Below, piece after piece: positions 1 to 11,123 of a stretch of DNA of 64,000 nt. A program made the position numbers and the translations under genes. The notes beneath the pieces are model-generated. The model was not told where the DNA came from, did no database searches, and saw nothing but the letters and a program-made list of their open reading frames with translations. The number at the start of each line of letters is the position of its first letter. Positions within the stretch are counted from its first letter, which is position 1. Source of the DNA: Bryopsis sp. KO-2023 (Eukaryota; Chlorophyta; Ulvophyceae; Bryopsidales; Bryopsidaceae); the NCBI GenBank assembly GCA_030272585.1, contig BSYQ01000007.1, forward strand, positions 996,001-1,060,000, given 5' to 3'.

Positions 1-114
1 TCCCGCAGTGCTTCTAGCTGACAGCTGGTCCCGCAGCGAAGAAACCTCTTTCACCAGCCGTTGGTTCAATTCCTTCAGGGAAGCCACCCTGGAAACGTTT
101 TTCTCCTCCGACAT
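1..114 (-). CDS. N-terminal fragment of a coiled-coil protein (partial, runs off the left edge)
   Basis: An ATG on the minus strand at 114 opens 38 codons that continue past the window edge. The peptide begins MSEEKNVSRVASLKELNQRL and goes on with a heptad-like pattern of Leu and Val between charged residues, so it looks like the start of a coiled coil. An open frame continues upstream of this ATG, but that upstream part is not protein-like, so I chose this start. Too little is visible to assign a family. The gene is transcribed away from the three-exon gene at 2175, with about 2 kb between the two starts. Confidence 0.4.
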   Translation of the reverse strand, partial: MSEEKNVSRVASLKELNQRLVKEVSSLRDQLSARSTAG

Positions 115-2174
115 GTTTTCCCCCTGTGAAACCAAGAACAGTGGGCGTTGGTGTGCGGTTTGCCCTCGCCGCCTGCGACAGCGTTCGTTGTATAGGGGTT
201 TCTTGATCAAGAAAACGAAAAGGAAGACGGAAGTCGTGTACCCACCTAAATAAGCTTGTTCTTTCTTTGAGCCCCAATTCACGTTGAGCGTCCAGACAGC
301 TGGACCGAAAAACCACAGCAGCAAGAGCAATGAACGTGAACCCACGAGCAGGCAGTTCCCAAAGCGCTCGTTTCTCCACCTCAAAAGATATTCAGGAATC
401 TGAGTTCCCTTTGCAGGCAATCACAGGGCAGCCGCCAAGACCTGAGCGCATCAAACGAGAGCCCTCTTAAGAAGGTCTCAAGACACAGGAATACGGCAGC
501 ACCCCCGTCCAGAAACGCTGGCGAGGGAAGGGGGTTACGCAACAGCAATCAAATGAAAAGACACCAAACGGAGCGACAGGCGGCGCCTCGGAAATTCATA
601 TGTTCCTCTTTTACCTCGGTAAGGGATAGTTTGGATACACGGCAGACAGAATTTGGATATGTTGCACGTGAAAATATCGTGAGCAGAATAGTTTGTGGGT
701 AAGGTTGGTTGAAAGGGACAGAATAGAAAAAACGCTCTGTGTCGTCCAGCCAGCGAGATCGCCATCGAAGCAACTCGCGAGTCGTCCAGAGTACATGTGT
801 TGATGGTGTTCCTTGGTTGAGACTCAGTCGGGGACAGTTCGACCCGACTTCTTACGAAAGTCTAGGAAACCATGTTGTGAACCAATCGTTTTTACACGAA
901 GAGTTATCCAAAGTATCACGGTCTTTCCTTATATGTTCCCCTAGTTTCTGTCAGGTATGCGAAACGCCATATGCGATCCACTAATTCGATCGCGTACAAT
1001 CAACAACATGCGACAACCATCCACACGAACTGCGCATTGCTTGGTTTTGAGATGCATCTCATATGATGCCTTACTTGAGCTTATCAACATCGTGGCTTTT
1101 CAGGTTCTGCGAACAGCTCAACATTCTAACAAGTCCCAAAGAGGATACGTTCTGAAATCAATGGAAAGTATGTGTTGTATAGCTAGAAACATGCGGAAAG
1201 GTTTTAGCAGGAACTGTGTTTCAAACATTACGAAGCCAGGTATGGAGAGGAGGAAACCAGGGGAGCTGGTCACAACAGAAAATGGAGTCTGAATCCTTGA
1301 TAGAGTTAGTAGAGCTATTGTTTCGAAAAAGGAAGAATGGGTATGTGCCTTGGCAGTTAGCAAGTTTGGCTGAACTACAACTAAGGCACATACCCATTCT
1401 TCCTTTTTCGAAACAAAAGCTCTACTAACTCTATCAAGGATGAAATCGTCCAACCCTTTCCTCAGACCTAACTTCCTAAGAATGGGACCGTGGGCGTTCC
1501 CAGGCAAGATTAGCTCTGTCAACTGACACTGGCTTTGCAAGTCAGGAATATGTCAGCGGAGACGTGCCAGCTCATGATCAGCCATGAGCTGTCGAACTTC
1601 CCTGGAGGGTTGCGAATCATACTTTCCTCCGGACCGCCGCGCATGCATGGTGAACAAACACAATGCGTCGCTGAATAAGCTCGCCCAGAAAACCAGTACA
1701 AAGAATGGGGAGGGCTTGCGGCGCTGACTGAAATTCTGAGGGGAGCGTGTTGGAGGGCGGCAATGATGGCATCATTACTGAGAAACCCACAGAATGAGAA
1801 GACATTGTGCTTAAAGCTGGACAGGCAACCAACGATCACAATTGAAACCTGCTCTTGTTCCTTTTATTCGAGTTCCTGTCGCTCTCAGAACAATCGGTTG
1901 AGAGATAGAGGGGTGTTCTTGCAAACAAACAATCCAGAAGGGGTTCTCAGTACTAGGACGAGTGCACTCGCGACTGTGCCGTGTTTGAAGCTCGAGGGGG
2001 CTTGGAGGGGAAAACCAGAACGAAAAAAAAAGGCAAAGAGTACAACACAAAAAAGGGATTCAGACGCTTTGCAGTCGGAACTGAAAGACGGACACCGACT
2101 GGGGCGCCGCAACTACTGGGGAAGGGGATTCTTATCTACGACGCACCGAACCGAAGCGAGAAAGAGATTGTAAC
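115..2174. other. Intergenic region between divergent genes
   Basis: About 2 kb between the minus-strand start at 114 and the plus-strand start at 2175. It holds the long hairpin at 1293-1441. Otherwise I see only short, unconvincing open frames. It may contain both promoters or unrecognised 5' exons. Confidence 0.4.
1293..1441. repeat. Long inverted repeat (hairpin) with 59-bp arms
   Basis: Positions 1293-1351 and 1383-1441 are reverse complements over about 59 bp with essentially one mismatch (ctattg versus cttttg), separated by a 31-bp spacer. The arms are not low-complexity. The structure could be a small foldback transposon or MITE, or a hairpin-RNA precursor. I see no clear target-site duplication. 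Confidence 0.85.
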
Positions 2175-3772
2175 ATGGTGGGCGCAATCCTCAAAGCCAA
2201 CAGCGCTGACGTCTTTTCATTGTGGACAGTAGGCACCCCGCGTCTGAGCATGACGAGACGTCGGTACTCAGTTTCTCTGGTCTGTTTTTTTTTTTTGTGA
2301 TTCGCGTTGCGCAGAAGAAGTTCGACACGTGGCTGCTTGTCGTGCGGTTTATCAACCGCTTGAAGAGATCAAGCAAAAAGGATTATATGTATCGCAAGTT
2401 GAGCGAGCTGAATATCGACGACTCGGACCACTCGGAAAGACAGGTTGGTTTGGGCTCCCACAAAACAGCGGTGGCTTTGCCACGGCAACGCACGGCTTTT
2501 TTTTCCCTGGAAAGCACACTTTTCATACAAAGATTTTCCCGTGGAATCATGTGACTGAAGAGAACAGCACAAAGAGAGCCGCGGATCCGTTACGTCATAA
2601 ATCAACAGCGTTTTCTGTGGGATTTTTTTTTTCTCACTGGAATCAATCATATTAGAAGATTGATTTTGACTTTGCCATGCTGAGGTGGTTCATCGGATGT
2701 CACAGGTACTTTTTTTTTGTGTTTATATGTTTGTTTGTTGGGGGTTGAATCTAGGATAAACAGCTTCTGAGGCAATGCCACAGTTCCACAGACCCCACCC
2801 ATCAGCATTGCGATGGGGCGGGAGTTGAAGTTGATATCAAGCACAACGAAACCAATCAGAAATCAATGGAGGAGGTGGAGGCGGTGGATCCACCTCACGC
2901 ACCAGATCAAAATGAGGGTCCATCGAAGAAAAAGCATTCCGTGGTGTGTGGATTGGGAAAAGTTGTTGTTGTGATGTCCGGGGGGGGGGGGGGGTATTCT
3001 GTCCAGCGATGCTGCATATTTCACAGATTCAACACAGTGGGGAAAACTTTTGGCTCAAAAGAAAAACAGTGTCTGAATCAAACAGCTCTCCACATAAACC
3101 TCAAGAATGAATGGGGAGAATTACAAGGAAGGAGAAAAATACAAACTTTTTCTTTGTCTGGGGGGATGTTTTTTCGCTGTCCCTCTCTTTCAGGCGTTTG
3201 AAAGCGACATTCTGGGTGAGCTCCCGAACAAGAGCTACGGCTCTGGGACATTCTTGAAAGTCCCGACTCCTTCGGATGCTGCCACTCAGTACTCCAGCGA
3301 CTCGATCCACTCATCCCTCGAGGATGAGCTGCACAAATTGGAGCACATGCTCCAACCCGATGGACCCTTCCGCACCGCCGCGGTGCTTCGAGATGCTGTG
3401 GTAGGTTTGGGATCCCTCAGCAGGAAGCTGGATCAGCTCCTGGAGGAAGATCCCACTGTGGAGGAGTGTCCGGCGGACGTGGAAATGCTGGTGCGAAGAG
3501 CTGGGGAGCTCTTCACGGCGCTGCAAGATTTTGCCTCGAAAAAGGGCATCCCCGTTGCGAGTGGATCTTTCAAGAAGCGGTCGAGGAGCAATCCGGAGCT
3601 GTTTTTCGAGGATAATGCTCCATGGCTGTCAGAAGATGTGGAGGAGGAGGAGAAATCAAACGGAACACCGAAAGCTTGGGCTCAGAGCGAAGCCGGGGCG
3701 TTTAGTTTTGCCAGGAAGAGAACCAGTCAATCTTTCTCGGACGCGTCTCAAGGAAGTCGGTTTTCTGGATAA
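2175..3772 (+). CDS. Hypothetical protein, three exons
   Basis: Proposed exons are 2175-2228, 2315-2443 and 3194-3772. All junctions are GT-AG in phase 0, and the acceptors follow T-rich tracts (gcgcag and tttcag). The product is 253 residues. Residues about 19-45 are basic and aromatic (KKFDTWLLVVRFINRLKR). The middle (about 80-160) has amphipathic helices, and the C-terminal third is rich in Ser, Glu and Arg and probably disordered. There is no signal peptide or membrane segment. I do not recognise the family. Exon 3 is the best supported part. The first exon and start codon are the weakest, and further upstream exons are possible. Homopolymer-rich sequence begins just after the stop. Confidence 0.5.
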
Positions 3773-6399
3773 ATGTTGGGTACTTTTTTTTTTTTTGTCC
3801 TTTTTCTAGATCTCTTTTTTCGTTTGTTTGTTTTGTTTCCTTTTTGGGGGGGGAGGGGGGAAGGAAGGGAAGATTTCTTTCCTTGCTCCTCTTGCTTCCG
3901 CCACCGACCAAAATGGGGAAAAAAAAATCAATAAGAAATCGATGGGGTTGGGAAGGAAACCATTCAAAAATAAAGAGAGGGATTGAGGGAGATTGAGGTC
4001 GAAAAAAAAAAAGAAAAAAGAAAAAAAAACTCACTATTTATTCAGGAGCAACGAACAAATGAAAAATTGTATGATCAATCCGATGGTAGGAAGTTTGGGT
4101 ATTCCTTTCTTCCGAATATTGCTTCTAGGGAAGAAAAAAAAAAAAAAGAAGAAGAAGAAGAAGAAGAAGGATTGAAAAGCGGAGAAAAAAATTGTATCAG
4201 AAAAAAAAAGAGGGAAATTTTACAATTCGATATATTCTTACGATGGCGCTTGAGACTAGTGCTTTCCTTTTCTTTCCTTTTTTTTCTTTTATGATTGATG
4301 GCCTGGAAAGAGAATATAAAAAATATCTCTGTAGATATATACGTCCATTTTGTCGCTCGGATTTTGATATTCGAGTGCATCTATGCCTTTTTTTTTTTTT
4401 TTTCGCAGACACTTTCCTACCGAGTGAGTGTTCGGGAGAGTGTTTTCTTTTGTGCTTTTTTTTTTCTTCAGCTTTTTTTTTTTGTGCGTGTTTTGGCTTG
4501 ATTCTTTCTTTCTATATTTTTTTTTAGTTTTTTTGTTCCTTCGTGGTGAAGGGAAGATTTAAAAAGAAAAAAAAGAAAGAAAGAAAAGAAAGAAAGAAAG
4601 AAAAAAAAAACTATTTGTGTGAAAAGTTGAGGCCCGTTTGGTTTTGGTTGGTGGAAATAGATGCTAGCTGGAAGGAGGGGGAAAATGTATTGAAACGTTT
4701 TATTTGGTGTGGTAGAGCTGAAGGGGGGGTGGGGTTGATGGAAATTGTATGGGTAAAAAAAAAGAAGAAAAAAATGGAGTGGGTGTTTCGTTTTTTGCAC
4801 CTGAAGAGAGAAAAAAAAAGGTTTCGTTTTGGAGATATTAAAAAAAAAGAAAAAAGAAAAGGGGGGGGGAGGGAACGAGAAGCCATATTCATTATGGTAT
4901 ATATTAAAATTTACGTGCAGAATTCGTGCTTTTTTCCGTGCCGTTGAATTTCTGTGAAGAAGAGGGAGGTTTTTAAATATATATATATATAATTCGATGG
5001 GGTGGAAGGGAAAAGAGGGGGGTTGTACAAGAAATTTCGTGAGAGAAGCTGGGGAAACAATTCCAGAGGAAAGAGGAGCAAGAGAAAAAGAGACAGTGAA
5101 AAAATTCAGGCGGAAAAGAAAAATGGTGGGTGGTTGAAAAACATTGGAATTGATATTGGGGGGGGGGGGGGGAAAGAAACAAAAAAAGAGGAGAAAAAGG
5201 ACGCAGATCAAAAACAATTGAAAAAAGTGTAGGTGGTTTGTTGGTTCCTGTTTATCTCTTTCCTTTTTTTTTTTGGCAAGGATTTGAAAAAAAAAAAAAA
5301 GAAGAAGAGAGAGATTGATTGAAAATAAAAAAAATTCTGCGAAAAGGGAAGGAAAGGAAAAAATGGAAATGGCTTTGAGCGAGGGATTAATTTGGAGGGA
5401 AATTTGGGGGAAAATTTTGGGACAGCTGGCTTGATTTTGTTGGGGGGAAAGGAAAAAAAACAAAACAGAGGGAGGGGGGGTCAGAAAATCAAAAGGGGTG
5501 TAATCTACAATTTCTGTTTGTGGGTAATTGTTCAAGATTGTGGGGAAGTCTGAGGGGGGCACCTTTTTTTTCTTTGTCCATGTCCATGTGTTTTTTTTCC
5601 CCTCTTCTCCATCCCCCCCCCCCCTTTTTTTTACTGAGCATTATTAAAAAATTGGATTTTGAATTTTTGTCTTTGATAATGAGAGCGGAACAAGCTGCAA
5701 TTTTCGGATATTACTTAGATTTTGAGAAGAAAAAACTTGCCGGATGCTTTTTTTTTTCTTTTTTTTTTTTTTTTTTTTTTGGGGGGGGGGTCTGTGTTGG
5801 GTTGACTCGAAGGGGGGGGGGTGGAGAACTGTGTTTTTTTTTTATTTTACTTCTTTTGTTCCCCGTCAGTTTGCACGTGGGAAAGTAGATCCCATAAAAG
5901 TTGAAGGGGGGGGAGGGTGGGGAAGTGTGAAAAAGGAGAGATGATCTCCTTGGTAGATTCACATTACATGCATAGCTTTTTGCCCACTTGAGGAATCGGC
6001 AGTCGATTTACAAGTGTAAGTTTTGGATTTTGGATCGTCTTCGTGGTCTCTCCGACAGATGAGCATCGAGTGGGGTCAAATCGATTTCATATTCCGTCAG
6101 ATTATGAAACTCAGAGCCAAAACTCAGAAAGTTGGCGTTTGCAAGTATCAGAAACGAATTTGTGCCTCCTTTCATCTCATTCAAACCGGTGGAGTGGTAC
6201 ACCTCAGAAGAGTGCAAAATTCCCCACCCACCAATCGGGAACATAAGAAAAGAGAGCAGAGAAGAAACAATTAATTATGATTTGAAGGCGAATAACAGAA
6301 AAATAAAACTACAAAACAGAAAAAGGAGGCCTTCCTCACCCCCGCCCCCACAACCACCGTCCTTCCGCAGATAATTCGCTCCGGGCGATTCATATATAC
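3773..6399. other. Homopolymer-rich, strand-asymmetric spacer
   Basis: Long A, T and G runs and purine-rich blocks fill this stretch, including GAA repeats near 4147-4170, G12-13 near 5159-5172 and a T run followed directly by a G run near 5759-5790. Long open frames on both strands are artefacts of this composition (mostly Lys/Glu/Arg or Phe/Ser/Pro). I see no credible exon. The first part may be the 3' untranslated region of the upstream gene. Confidence 0.6.
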
Positions 6400-6755
6400 C
6401 GTAAAAGTCTGAAAATAAGCCCCCCCCTCAAATAACGCCCCCCCCCCGTGTATACGCCCCGGTACGAAAAACAACACTTGTGGTCCGTGTATACGCCCCC
6501 TTGGTCGTACAACTCGCGTCTCGCGCAATGAAATCCCCAGCAACAAGAAAGAACAGAATAGACACACTAGACGGTTTCGAGTGACGCCCCCGTGGCCACC
6601 AGTCGTCGAAAGACATGAACGGAGCACTTCGGCGCGCTTTCATCCGCTGGATCGACGAAGTCACGCGTTCCGAATATAAGCCCCTGTCCATGTATACGCC
6701 CCCTTTTTAGGGCTTACTATTCTATACGCCCGGGGCTTATTTTCAGACTTTTACG
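6400..6755. mobile_element. MITE-like element with 24-bp terminal inverted repeats
   Basis: The ends are perfect inverted repeats of 24 bp, starting CGTAAAAGTCTGAAAATAAG and running into CCCC, at 6400-6423 and 6732-6755. The 356-bp interior has several copies of a GTATACGCCCC-type motif and C-rich runs. No transposase is encoded, so it is non-autonomous. It sits in TATA-rich DNA, so the target duplication cannot be decided by eye. Confidence 0.7.
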
Positions 6756-7275
6756 TTATATCATATATATTCTCACGCACGTGGGTGTATTTTCTTAGCT
6801 TTTCTACTTTTTTGTTTTTTGTTCTTTTTAGCTCAAAAACTAGATTTTTCGAGCTCATGAGATCCTGTTAAAGAAACCACGTTTGATTGGTAGAACTTCA
6901 TCGCAAACATTTATAACATTTGTTGATTAGTATTGGATGATCAAAATTGATCACCGTGATAGCGTTTTCGGATGTTTCTGGCATGTGGTGGTCATTTGAG
7001 GTCGGAACGTTTGTTCTCGGCCCACACAGATTTGATTTGCGAACATGGGCAGCCATGTCGGGTCGACCTGTGAAGCAGCAAGCCACCTTCCAGGCTCCCA
7101 AAGTGTGCTCTTTCGAGTTGGGCGAAAGAAAGAATCTTCTTGTTTTTTTGGTGTTTGGTAAAACCAGGCTTGGGGCAGGCTTTGGATGCATGGCCAGGGC
7201 ATGACAATGGAGGAGGGGGGGGAACAAAAAAGGAAGCAGTCTCGAAAAGAAGGGGTAGGTGGCACCTTGGTGGTG
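6756..7275. other. Left flank of the tandem array, with a degenerate piece of the unit end
   Basis: No gene is evident. Positions about 7023-7091 match the last about 69 bp of the 2690-bp unit (for example 9896-9964) with several mismatches. They are followed by about 184 bp (7092-7275) that is absent at the unit-to-unit junctions. This looks like the ancestral left edge from which the array grew. Confidence 0.6.
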
Positions 7276-7763
7276 TGCTGATTTCGCAAATCCGATTGTT
7301 GGTTTGGTGAAATTCGAATTGGTTTGGGGTTGGGGTAGTCAGTTGTGGGATGCATGGGTCGTTTGAATGGGATGTGTTCCATCCCCCCCAAAAAAAAACA
7401 TGCCGATTCTGTGGATCTGGCTGGCTGGCCGGAATTATGGGAGGCCTTGGTTCATTGTCTCCTGTTTCAACGACCCCTGAAAGCGATCGAACAGGACGAA
7501 CGAACGTGTCTTCCAAAAAAGCACCAAACGAACAGGAAAAAAACACCAAAAACACGCAACCCTTACAAACAGGGAAAAAACACCAAAAACACGCAACCCT
7601 ATATATATAGTGCAGTGCTCACAACCACCCTAAAACAAATGAAAGGGGCTTCGTTGGTTGGGCCGCCCTTCTGGCCGGCCCAACAGGGAAACAGGGAATA
7701 AACTCCAGGCGCTCGCACACTATTGTGTGAGGAGCAGCAATTGGGCTGATCATCACCAACCAA

Positions 7764-8433
7764 TCAACAACAGTGTTCTCCGCCGCCACCGCCGCCACCT
7801 CCGTGTTTTCCACCTCCACCTCCACCTCCTCCGCCGCCGCCGCCTCCACCCCCACCTCCGAACTTTCCTCCTCCACCTCCACCGCCACTTCCACCGCCGC
7901 CGCCACCGCCGCCTCTTGCCAGCAGCATGCGGCTCACTGCACAGCGAAAACAAAATCAGTCACCTAAAAAACAGGCCCATCTGGTGGGGAAGGCGTGGTG
8001 GACGTCACTTTTCGGGCACCCACTTTTTCTGTCGCCACTTTTTCGTCGTCCTCCTCCTCCTCCACCCCCGCCGCCTCCGCCGCCTCCGCCGCCACCTCCG
8101 AATTTTCCTCCTCCACCCCCACCTCCGCCGCCGCCGCCGCCTCCACCTCCACCTCCGAATTTTCCTCCTCCTCCGCCCCCACCTGCGCCTCCGCCGCCGC
8201 CACCACCTCCGTATTTGCCTCCATCTTCACCTGCAACGAGGAGACGACGCTCGTCTGGAACACACGCACAAGGCACGCTTCGTTCAGCCACCAAACAAAG
8301 AAACGCCGAAGGCAAGGGTGAAGCCACGGCCACAGCGAGTGCGAAGTGCCACGCCTGGCTCACCTGCGAAGGAAGCTTGCGCGGCAGCGACCACGAGGCC
8401 GAGCAGGAGCAGAGCAGCCACGGTTTTGACCAT
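7764..8433 (-). CDS. Secreted glycine-rich protein, array copy 1
   Basis: Exon 1 is 8364-8433 and encodes MVKTVAALLLLGLVVAAAQ-ASFA, a textbook signal peptide with an AQA cleavage motif. A 109-bp GT-AG intron (8255-8363, ending tgtgttccag) joins it in phase to exon 2 from 8254, which begins DERRLLVAGEDGGKYG. Then come K-Y, K-F and K-F pairs separated by G8-A-G7 and G17. A further segment on the same strand, 7764 to about 7936, continues the pattern (G8-S-G7, KF, G17, KH, G8) and ends EHCC-stop. Glycine codons use all four third bases, which suggests the protein pattern is selected. The exon 2/3 junction is unresolved: phase-1 donors exist after 8039, 8024 and 7964 for the acceptor at 7937. Without exon 3, exon 2 would stop at 7956 after a non-glycine tail (122 residues). 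The role is unknown; wall, matrix or adhesive protein is inference. Confidence 0.65.
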
Positions 8434-10453
8434 GATTGACGAATGCAGCAGCAGTTGTTGTTGTTGCTTTCGAAGAGGGAAGACGATCGCAAACGTTTCT
8501 GAACACGACGCTTCCAGGGCGCAATATGTAGGGAGATGGTCGACGCGACTCCGTGGGATCCCCAAAGCCCTCTCGCGAGCCAAGCAAGCGCGCGCCAGGT
8601 GTGCCAGCCCGAGTCTTGGATGACGATGATGATGATGAGGCTACTACCCCACGTGCAACACCCCCCCCAAAAAACACAGCAAAAATTGTGTGCACAAAAA
8701 AGACAAGGGGGCTGGTAGAGTGCGTTTGGGAAGACCAAGGACAGGAGGAGTGATTGCATTGCGTGGGTCGCTGTTTTAAAAAAAAACAAGCAAACGTGTT
8801 TTGGGGCAGGAACCAACCGTCCCGACACAACCCCGTGACCCCCTCTTTCTTTGGTTGCCCTTTTTCTTTTCGCTGTGTTGGCCTTTCTCTGTCATATTTA
8901 TGGCGTTTGTTTCGTTGGGCTTCAGGTGACAGGGGTTCACTTCACACTTCCTTCAAGTGTTTTAATTTCCAGGCTTCCTGTCCATTGTTTGTGGCTTGAA
9001 TGATGAATGGTATGTTCTGGCAGTTAACAGGACTTGTCCACACAAAGGACAGCTGAGCTGAGGGACAGCAGTTTACAGTACTTGGGATCGATTCCTGTGT
9101 TTCAATTCAGTTCAGTTACGCCCGTTATTGCCCCAATCAAAGCTGGCTGTCCCGTGAAACACAGCCCAGGCAAAACAATGGCAGTTCTATGGCCCCTGCA
9201 AAATCCGAACTCGAAAATGTGTAACTGAGCCTGCAACGCCTCCCGCCTGTGTCCAAGCAATTCAGGATTACCATTCCAAACTCCCCGAGCTAGAAAACCC
9301 AAGACAAAACATCGGGTTTTGACTCATTTCTATTTTGCTATTTCTATTTTTTTTTTAATTATGGTTTTGACAAGTCGAAGAAACTCTTCGACTTCGTTTG
9401 AAAGAAAGACTGCAGAAGCCGAGGCAGGTTGAGGGCTGCTGCTCTTTGTTGTGTGAAAATGAAAAAAATGTGGAGAGTAGGATTCGTACCCCCGCCGAAT
9501 CGTAATCCTAGTCGCGACGATCCACTCTACGGACCCGGTCAGAATTGTTCTCCACGATCCATGTGAACACCAATTCCATATGTAACTTGCTTCAAAAACC
9601 CCAAGACCTCTCAAACGCCACTTCCGCGGCGTTTCTTCTTTTGCTGCATTCTGCCTGGTACCTTGAGTTCCTACTTTACTTTTCTATTATTTTTGATGGA
9701 TGCTGGCAGCTCTTTCTATCCAGACATTTTCTTGGCTTTCCTTCCTTCCCGTTTGCTCACACTTCAGGTTCGGCTGATAACAACACATCACACCGCCCGA
9801 CACTCACCCCTGACCGGCCAGCGGTGCGAGTCAGTCTGGCATGAAGCGCTGACGTCAACAACCGCCAGTCAACCAGGGGAGGCGAGGCGGAGAGGCCACA
9901 CAGATTGGATTTGCGAACATGGGCAGCCATGTCCGACCGACCTGTGAGGCAGCAAGCCACCTTCCTGCTGATTTCGCAAATCCGATTGTTGGTTTGGTGA
10001 AATTCGAATTGGTTTGGGGTTGGGGTAGTCAGTTGTGGGATGCATGGGTCGTTTGAATGGGATGTGTTCCATCCCCCCCAAAAAAAAACATGCCGATTCT
10101 GTGGATCTGGCTGGCTGGCCGGAATTATGGGAGGCCTTGGTTCATTGTCTCCTGTTTCAACGACCCCTGAAAGCGATCGAACAGGACGAACGAACGTGTC
10201 TTCCAAAAAAGCACCAAACGAACAGGAAAAAAACACCAAAAACACGCAACCCTTACAAACAGGGAAAAAACACCAAAAACACGCAACCCTATATATATAG
10301 TGCAGTGCTCACAACCACCCTAAAACAAATGAAAGGGGCTTCGTTGGTTGGGCCGCCCTTCTGGCCGGCCCAACAGGGAAACAGGGAATAAACTCCAGGC
10401 GCTCGCACACTATTGTGTGAGGAGCAGCAATTGGGCTGATCATCACCAACCAA
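8434..10453. other. Spacer between gene copies within the unit (repeated in every full copy)
   Basis: The first few hundred bases upstream of the ATG, to about 8711, are shared by all 14 copies, including the truncated last one, so they must contain any promoter common to all. The likely 5' untranslated leader reads CAACAACAACTGCTGCTGC just before the ATG on the minus strand. The rest holds the tRNA-like cassette and short open frames without protein character. Confidence 0.5.
9462..9535 (-). other. tRNA-like Pol III cassette in the repeat unit (first copy)
   Basis: Read on the minus strand, a box-A-like TAGAGTGGATCG (9529-9518) is followed by a box-B-like GGTACGAATCC (9490-9480), one base from the GGTTCGAATCC consensus, and then a T7 run (9468-9462) that could act as a Pol III terminator. 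The two parts GTAGAGT and ACTCTCC could pair as an acceptor stem, but the body is about 10 nt too short and no clean anticodon arm forms. It is probably a degenerate tRNA or a tRNA-derived RNA gene. The same cassette recurs every 2690 bp up to about 41742-41815. Confidence 0.35.
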
Positions 10454-11123
10454 TCAACAACAGTGTTCTCCGCCGCCACCGCCGCCACCTCCGTGTTTTC
10501 CACCTCCACCTCCACCTCCTCCGCCGCCGCCGCCTCCACCCCCACCTCCGAACTTTCCTCCTCCACCTCCACCGCCACTTCCACCGCCGCCGCCACCGCC
10601 GCCTCTTGCCAGCAGCATGCGGCTCACTGCACAGCGAAAACAAAATCAGTCACCTAAAAAACAGGCCCATCTGGTGGGGAAGGCGTGGTGGACGTCACTT
10701 TTCGGGCACCCACTTTTTCTGTCGCCACTTTTTCGTCGTCCTCCTCCTCCTCCACCCCCGCCGCCTCCGCCGCCTCCGCCGCCACCTCCGAATTTTCCTC
10801 CTCCACCCCCACCTCCGCCGCCGCCGCCGCCTCCACCTCCACCTCCGAATTTTCCTCCTCCTCCGCCCCCACCTGCGCCTCCGCCGCCGCCACCACCTCC
10901 GTATTTGCCTCCATCTTCACCTGCAACGAGGAGACGACGCTCGTCTGGAACACACGCACAAGGCACGCTTCGTTCAGCCACCAAACAAAGAAACGCCGAA
11001 GGCAAGGGTGAAGCCACGGCCACAGCGAGTGCGAAGTGCCACGCCTGGCTCACCTGCGAAGGAAGCTTGCGCGGCAGCGACCACGAGGCCGAGCAGGAGC
11101 AGAGCAGCCACGGTTTTGACCAT
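10454..11123 (-). CDS. Secreted glycine-rich protein, array copy 2
   Basis: Same sequence and exon structure as copy 1, shifted by 2690 bp: exon 1 is 11054-11123, exon 2 starts at 10944, and the EHCC stop is at 10454. Confidence 0.62.

Noticed and set aside
4468..5562. 364-codon minus-strand open frame
   Set aside because: It is almost entirely Phe, Ser, Pro and Lys from homopolymer tracts, with no domain-like segment.
7927..8439. Plus-strand proline-rich frame (170 codons) and an Arg/His/Leu-rich frame of 321 codons at 7658-8623, in every unit
   Set aside because: They are the complements of the glycine-rich exons. They lack a signal peptide or sensible ends, whereas the minus strand has a signal peptide, splice sites and a consistent residue pattern.
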